A DNA stretch of 46,815 nucleotides. It comes from Chara braunii. Taxonomy: Eukaryota > Streptophyta > Charophyceae > Charales > Characeae. Every line of letters starts with the position of its first letter. Within the stretch, counting starts at the first letter, position 1. Both the position numbers and the translations under genes were made by a program. The stretch lies in assembly GCA_003427395.1 (NCBI GenBank), contig BFEA01000181.1:1199288-1246102 (forward strand), in the 5' to 3' direction. Below are positions 41,600 to 46,815 of this stretch, in pieces. Below the pieces are notes generated by a model. That model saw only the letters and a list, made by a program, of their open reading frames with translations. It ran no database searches and had not been told where the DNA came from.

Positions 41600-42440
41600 G
41601 GCAAAGATCTGAACAGTAGATCATATCCCGTGGAATGACAGACCAACCAAGTGTGCCATGAAGAAATAAGCAGATGTATTAAAGTATCTTGACAAAAAGA
41701 TTGACACCAATGTTGTTGAACCTGCTGATGGTACGTATGCTAATCACTAGTTTTGTTTTTGAAAATTAGGGGTTGGACTGAGGTGGATACAAAATCTTCA
41801 GAAGCTCAACTCAGTAATGGTACGTGATGCAGGTAATCTCCCTAATATCGATCTCCTTCCTGAATCATTTGCTAGTCGATGTATTTATTCCTTAATTGAT
41901 TTATATTCTGGTTATGATCAGTTTTCGATTGATCTCACTAGTCGACCAATTATTGTCATGCACACACCGAGAGCCCTCATTCAAATGTGCGTGGTACCTC
42001 AAGGTTGGACCAATTGTGTGACAGTGGTTCAAAGGGATATGATCCAAGTCATGCATGACATCTCTCCTGAGATAACCAGTCGTTATATTGATGATAATCA
42101 TGGGAAAGGACCTATAGTACGAGATGAGACTTTGGTCGTTGATGGAGTCAGAAAGCTTGTCTGGGAACATGTTGAAGGAGTAAAGTTGGTCCTAGAGAGA
42201 CTTCAGAAATACAATCTGACTTCTAGTGGGTCAAATTCTTTCCTCTTTCAAGCAAAGGTAACCATCTTGAGCTTTAGATGTCTCTCCAAAGGTAGGAGCC
42301 CCGACCCCAAGAAGATAGATAAAATTTTGAACTGACCTCTGCCTCTCAAGCGAGTGACCGACATCAGAAGCTTATTGGGTGTCTGTGGGTTCTAGAGGAT
42401 TTTCATTCCTCATTTTTCTACCCTTGCAGAACCTCTAAGA
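41600..42440 (+). pseudogene. pol: Copy C reverse transcriptase, decayed
   Basis: VDHIPWNDRP and YLDKKIDTNVVEP give the finger region, with stops near 41668 and 41748 and a frameshift. WIQNLQKLNSVMVRDAGNLP then opens a clean 172-codon frame (41817-42335) containing SLIDLYSGYDQF, PQGWTN, and an intact YIDD box (42084-42095) followed by N-x-G-K-G-P. TGA at 42333-42335 and TAG at 42393-42395 both fall where the family has Trp (KI..W-P and GFW). Catalytic residues are kept, but the frame is not. Confidence 0.92.
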
Positions 42441-42499
42441 GAGATGGTGAGACAATAGGCTGACTTATCTTGGGCTTAAAAAAAAACAGATTGCTGCAG

Positions 42500-42880
42500 A
42501 ATTTTTACCAAAACAATTAAAAGATGGAGGTGTAGTGTTGGGGGTGCCTTTCTATGATGATGAGGAGGGAAGACCCTTTATCATCGAGGCAAATGGGAGA
42601 CCAGTAGCTCTTGGTGGTGTGCTTGTTCAAAAAGATGGGAATGAAAAAGAGAGACCCCCTGAGATTTGAGAGTATAACTTTTAACACTACAGAAAGAGGA
42701 TACACCCAGTTTAGAAAAGAGCTACTAACAATCATCCATTGCCTCAGGTCCTTCAGGCACTGTGTACTTGGAAGGAGATTCACCCTGAGGACTGATGCAG
42801 CTGCTGTGATTGGTGAGCAGGTGGATTGTCTTTATCTAGACTTTTGATTTTAAATTCGAAAAGATCCCTACTGAAAAGAA
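42500..42880 (+). pseudogene. pol: Copy C RNase H, decayed
   Basis: VVLGVPFYDDEEGRPF leads to IEANGRPVALGG, where Asn (aat, 42592-42594) replaces the first catalytic Asp of the family's ETD. An extra C near 42658 shifts the frame. The next frame (42611-42847) keeps the FRKELL Glu and the LRTDAA Asp and then ends at a stop. A relic of the last motif reads KNRANELSQ (about 42875-42900), again without the Asp. Two of four acidic positions are therefore gone. Confidence 0.85.
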
Positions 42881-43146
42881 CCGAGCAAATGAGTTGAGTC
42901 AAATTGAATGGAGAAAGGAAGAAGATAAAGATATTGATGGGACAATTGAGAAATTTGCTTATGTTATTCTTGAATAAAGAAGAGGATGAAGATTATAATG
43001 CGCCAAGTTCCTATAAATGGAGCTTATGGCCTAAAGAGAGAAACAATTGGAGGGGGATTCCTTAAGCTTATGTTTATGAATTAATTCTTGAGAAAAAAAC
43101 AAAGGAGGAACGGAACGACTGGTATGCTAAGGTCAATGCAACGGTT

Positions 43147-44515
43147 GTGGCTGCTCATGAACTATTAGAGAGTTCCGGCTCAAAGAATGAAGAAGAGGTT
43201 GAAAATAGAGAAGAAGAGATATCATTTATCTTTGAAGAATATGATGAAATTTATCAAGAGATTGGGAAGAAGATGGAAAGAGAACGATTAAAGGAATGTT
43301 ACTTCAAAGACTCAAGAAAAAAATTCAGATTAAAGAGAGGACACCTCTTCATGGATGGCAAGGGAGGTTTGCCTCCACTAATAATTGTATGTGGGAAAGG
43401 GAGACAACTAGAAATAATTGTTGCTCTACATGAGAGGGTTGCCGATGGTTATGGGTCCGCTAAAGTAACTTACTCTAAGACGGTTGAACTCTACTTCTGG
43501 TCTGGCATGAGAGACATGATTTACAAATTTTGTAAGTCATATGTGTTATGTCAGAAGAGGTCGACAACAAAGATTATTGAGTTTTTATTTCCTACTATCC
43601 TGGTAGAACCAGGTAGTCGAGTTCACTTGGAGCTCATCACCATACCCTTAGGCAAGGGAGGGATGGGGTATATATTGAACTTGAGAGATAATTTTTCTAG
43701 ATACATTGAGGCAAAGGCTGTGGAGAGGAAGATAGTCGAGCAAGAAGTTGACTGGATAGAGGAAGTCTATCTCAGATACCCCTTCATCAGAGAGTTTGTT
43801 TCAAACAGAGGATCTGAAATTAGAAATGAGATTGTAAGAAGAACTACACTCAGACTGACAGTCAAAATTCGATATGACAACTACTTGTCATCCTCAAGCA
43901 AATGCACTTGTCGAGAGAGGCCATAAAACTCTGAAAGATTAATAGGCTAAATAGTGTGAAGCGAACCTCATTAACTGGTCGAAAGTACTCAGAGCTGCAA
44001 TTTATGTTGACAACATCACTGTCAAGAGAACCACTGGTTATTTTTATTCAACCTGTGATATGGTCGGTATGCCACTCTGCCTATTGAGGGTATAATCAAG
44101 ATATGGTCAAGTCAAGATAGTGACAAAGAATAAGTCTATTTCATTACTTCTTCATATCAGAATGAGACAAATATTAGAAGTTCATCAGACTGTTATGGAT
44201 GTTGCAGAAAGAATGACAATCAGCAGACTGTCAGATCAAGAGAGATGGAACAAGAAGAGATATATAAGGAAAGAGATACTGAAGATTGGTGACGTTGTCC
44301 TCTTGTTCGATAATTCCCTTGAGACACAGTGGACCAAACGATTGGCGCCCAGATGGTTCGATTCCTACAGAATTACGGAGGAAGTACAAGGCAAAGTTTA
44401 TGAGATATCAGATATGGATAGTTCAGGAGTTCATGTTATGGTGTCAGGATCAAAACTTCGTAAGTTTATTTTCAGCGATCCTGACCTGGTCCCTCCAATG
44501 ATCACAAAGAAATGA
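43147..44515 (+). pseudogene. pol: Copy C integrase with C-terminal module, decayed
   Basis: A clean 259-codon frame carries an acidic linker, RGHLFMDG, IIVCGKGRQ and VALHERVADGY. The second zinc His is Tyr, and the first Cys of the CX2C is also Tyr (FCKSYVLCQ). In the core, VHLEL has Glu (43630-43632) for the first Asp, FVSNRGSE has Asn (43804-43806) for the second, and a frameshift near 43880 precedes HPQANALVERGH with the Glu kept (43914-43916). After a stop-rich stretch, the 44120-44515 frame encodes the C-terminal domain, with APRWFDSYRITEEVQG in place of the usual W-x-GPYRI. It ends at 44515. Confidence 0.9.
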
Positions 44516-46070
44516 AAGAAGAGTCATTCATCTAGTAGGAGAACTGCTTGAGAAAGCTAAGAGAAGTATAGTGAGATAGAGAGGCGTTGCAGAGACAAAA
44601 ACTTCAACAAACTTTGACTACTCTTGCGTCGTCAATGCAGTATATCAATTTTTAGCATGTCAAATTCTGACACAAGAGGCATGAAAAAGGTTTTTTCAGA
44701 TGATTTGTACTTGTTTCTGCATTTGAACTAATTTCATTATTTCTATAAGTGACAAAGACGATGAGATCAAAGTGTCATGAATACGGGGCTGCGGTCGATC
44801 CACTGACATCAGATCCCTGAGTAGAAAACAATTGTGAGAAGCACTTGCAGTGATGTTAAGTTCAAAAAACTCGTGGTTGTGGCACATCAAAGAGTAACCA
44901 GTATTAATCTTGTGATGAAGAGAAAATCTGACGGGTATAAAGAAGTTCAGCTCTATCTGACTAGAGAGTTGTCGATAGAGGGACTTTGTATCTTTTGACT
45001 GAGTTGTTTGTCTAATAGAGCTATCAAGAAGATGAACACGAAGAAGTTCAGCTTTGCGAACATGGGGACTTTGTGTTTCTTGACTAAGTTGCTTATTTTT
45101 TGTCCCAGATGAGGGAAGGGACCTCTCTGGGGTCAGTATCTTTATACTTCCTTGAGGCTGACGGAAGGTCTTTTGGGAGTATTCTCATATAAGGGAAGGG
45201 ACCTCTCTGGGATTAGCACTTTGTATTTCCTGAGGCTGAAGTGAGGTCTCTAGAAAGTGCATTGTCGATTGTCAATTGTTGTTGTTCAGTGCCTCTTGAG
45301 ACTGAAGCGACGTCTCTTGAGAAATGTTTGTTTTGTTATCTAGGGCATCGTGGGCTGTCTGACTGTGGGTTTGAGGTGTTTGTTTGATTGTCTGTGCCTG
45401 TGATTTTCTTTTCTAACCTAAAGACGCATTGATTGTCGGGGCTAACCAGAGCCTTACCATAGTAGGTTATAATTTGGTGGGGTCAGCAGGTCCCCGACAC
45501 GGGTGTCGAATTTCGTAGTTGAATGAGGCTAAGATTCTGGGAGTCTGACCTGTGAGGTCAAAAGGGGTCAGTTGGAACCCTACCGCAGTCAGAGGATGCA
45601 ATCCAGTGAGGTTTGCCAGAGTCTGGAACCGTGGTTAGACCGGGTCCCACGTTCAAAAATCTGGGCGGGGCAGCCAGCGCCCTAGGTCAAAAACTGGTGG
45701 GTGAGTCGGTCCCCAACCGTAGTGGTCAAATCCGGGTACGAAGCAGTCGGGCTGACGGGAGGTCTACTATCATAGGGTGACCAGACCCGCTATAGTCTTG
45801 GTGTCCTGGCGAGAGTGTCAAAGGGTCACCATACTCGAGTAGTCGGTATGGTGGTCATGACCTAGAGGCAGGTTAAAGGGGCCGCCAAAACAAATGATCT
45901 GATTGGTCCTGATCTAAGGGGGGCCAAATAAGGGTTGTCACGCTAACGGGAGGTCTGCACACTCTTGGTCAGTGGTAGGCCAAAACCAAGGCAATCAATA
46001 ACTCTTGGGTGTGAAGAACTGCTTATATTATTTATTATTTTATTATGGATTTAATATTTATTTATCTCTA
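44516..46070. repeat. 3' flank of copy C with short tandem repeats
   Basis: A 101-bp imperfect duplication starts at 44942 and 45043 (gaagttcagct ... gactttgtrtcttttgact). An imperfect unit of about 80 bp containing agggaagggacctctctgg occurs at 45113 and 45194, with a degenerate third copy near 45290. From about 45430 to 45960 there are looser repeats of ggtcaaa, gtccccra and aacgggaggtct words. A 3' LTR would be expected here, but no second copy exists in the window to confirm one. Confidence 0.55.
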
Positions 46071-46253
46071 TACATACTAAAGCAAGCAAAGGGTCTCGCG
46101 ACATGCTCGGTCGCGGGCCCAAGGGAAACTGCTTGGGACACAAAACCAAGGCGGGGGGGCGCGGGGTAGAGGCCGAGGGAGAGGAGAGGGCGACGAAAAT
46201 GGTCGCGGCTGGTGCGCAGGAGAGGCCCAGCGGGGTGAAACCCTGAGGTCCGC

Positions 46254-46560
46254 GCGGGGGTACGCGAGCGGAGAAAAGGTGCGCAATGCATAGGTCGACG
46301 TGCGGGGGTACGTGCGTAGAAAAAAGTCGGTTGCGCGGGGGTACGTGCGTAGAGAAAAGTCGGCCACGCGGGGGAACGTGCGTGGGGAATGCCAGGCCGC
46401 GCGAGGCTACGTGCCTAGAGAAAAGCTGGTCGCACGTGGGAACGCGGGTAGGGAATACCGAGCCGCACGCGGGCATACGCCGAAGGAGTGCGTAGGCGGG
46501 CGTAGAAAAGCCAGCCGCGTGTGGGTACGCGCGTAGGGAGTACTGGGCCACGTGCGTGGG
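46254..46560. repeat. GC-rich 33-bp minisatellite
   Basis: Units start at 46302, 46335, 46368, 46401, 46434 and 46467, exactly 33 bp apart, with further units at 46254, 46519 and 46552. The consensus includes gcgggggtacgtgcgtag and a rgaaaagtcggccgc-like part. Because 33 is a multiple of 3, several frames on both strands stay open (an 11-residue repeat such as RGGTCVEKSRP), so the open frames are not evidence of a gene. Confidence 0.9.
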
Positions 46561-46729
46561 TGCAAAAACGGAAACGCGAGGCCCGCGCGCATGAACAGGC
46601 GTTCAGTCGAGGCCGACGTGCTAGCGGGCAGGCGGGTGGGCAAGATGGTTGCGGGCGAGACGTGGGAGAGGGTGGCTGTGTGTTCCACGCGCGTAGGGAA
46701 TACAAGCCGCGCCGCGAGGTCGGAGAGTC

Positions 46730-46734
<5 letters not shown>
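46561..46734. other. GC-rich tail
   Basis: GC-rich DNA continuing from the 33-bp array, without gene or clear repeat. Confidence 0.5.

Positions 46735-46815
<81 letters not shown>
46735..46815. repeat. (CT)n microsatellite to the end of the window
   Basis: Pure CT for about 80 bases, ending at the last base. This is a typical point for an assembly to stop. Confidence 0.98.

Larger units (their letters stand above)
38150..44515 (+). mobile_element. Ty3/gypsy retrotransposon copy C, decayed but in full domain order
   Basis: Gag (38810-40258), protease (about 40640-41050), RT (about 41600-42440), RNase H (42500-42880) and integrase with C-terminal module (43147-44515) follow one another on the plus strand. 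It is the most complete copy, but every domain is interrupted and at least three catalytic residues are altered. It starts next to the 91-bp array, so its 5' LTR is missing or was replaced. The 3' flank has tandem repeats but no recognised LTR partner. Confidence 0.88.

Overview
This is a eukaryotic, repeat-dominated window with no intact host gene that I can support. The evidence is long simple repeats (GT, T, AAT/ATT, GA, GATT, CT), several minisatellites, TIR or fold-back elements, and at least three or four decayed Ty3/gypsy LTR-retrotransposon copies. The reverse transcriptase and RNase H wording resembles gypsy elements I associate with charophyte algae (Chara-like). That is recollection and inference, not proof. 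Both ends of the window fall in simple repeats, so it may be a whole scaffold whose assembly stopped at them.

Layout. 1-545: GT and poly-T low complexity, then AT-rich spacer. 853-4330: gypsy copy A (pol spacer, RT, RNase H, integrase, all broken). 4837-11150: copy B (gag-like pieces, protease piece, T-rich disruption, RT, RNase H, integrase). 11349-13693: the gag of a further copy, D, with an unusually long coiled coil between capsid and zinc knuckle. 13700-22100: non-coding DNA with cryptic GACA tracts, AAT/ATT arrays, and a fold-back element at 18720-19479. 23054-23865: an array of about 57/59-bp units that each fold into a hairpin, with compensatory changes between units. 24960-28667, minus strand: a decayed coding region whose remnants are a protein domain of about 300 residues repeated four times; I do not recognise the family. 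28668-31580: unassigned. 31710-38072: a 91-bp minisatellite interrupted by three separate insertions (a 302-bp TIR element, a 549-bp TIR element with an 8-9 bp target duplication, and a 1132-bp element made of tandem palindromes with an 8-bp target duplication). 38177-44515: gypsy copy C (gag, protease, RT, RNase H, integrase in canonical order, all broken). 44520-46070: its 3' flank with short tandem repeats. 46254-46560: a GC-rich 33-bp minisatellite. 46735-46815: CT repeat to the end.

None of the retrotransposon copies can be autonomous. Each has frameshifts and stops, and the RNase H of all three pol copies has lost a catalytic aspartate. Many stops lie at positions where the family has tryptophan (TGG to TGA or TAG), which fits G-to-A/C-to-T decay such as deamination of methylated cytosine. 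I could not find a convincing LTR pair for any copy. The most novel items are the four-fold repeated minus-strand protein, the covarying hairpin array, and the palindromic satellite carried as a unit inside the minisatellite.
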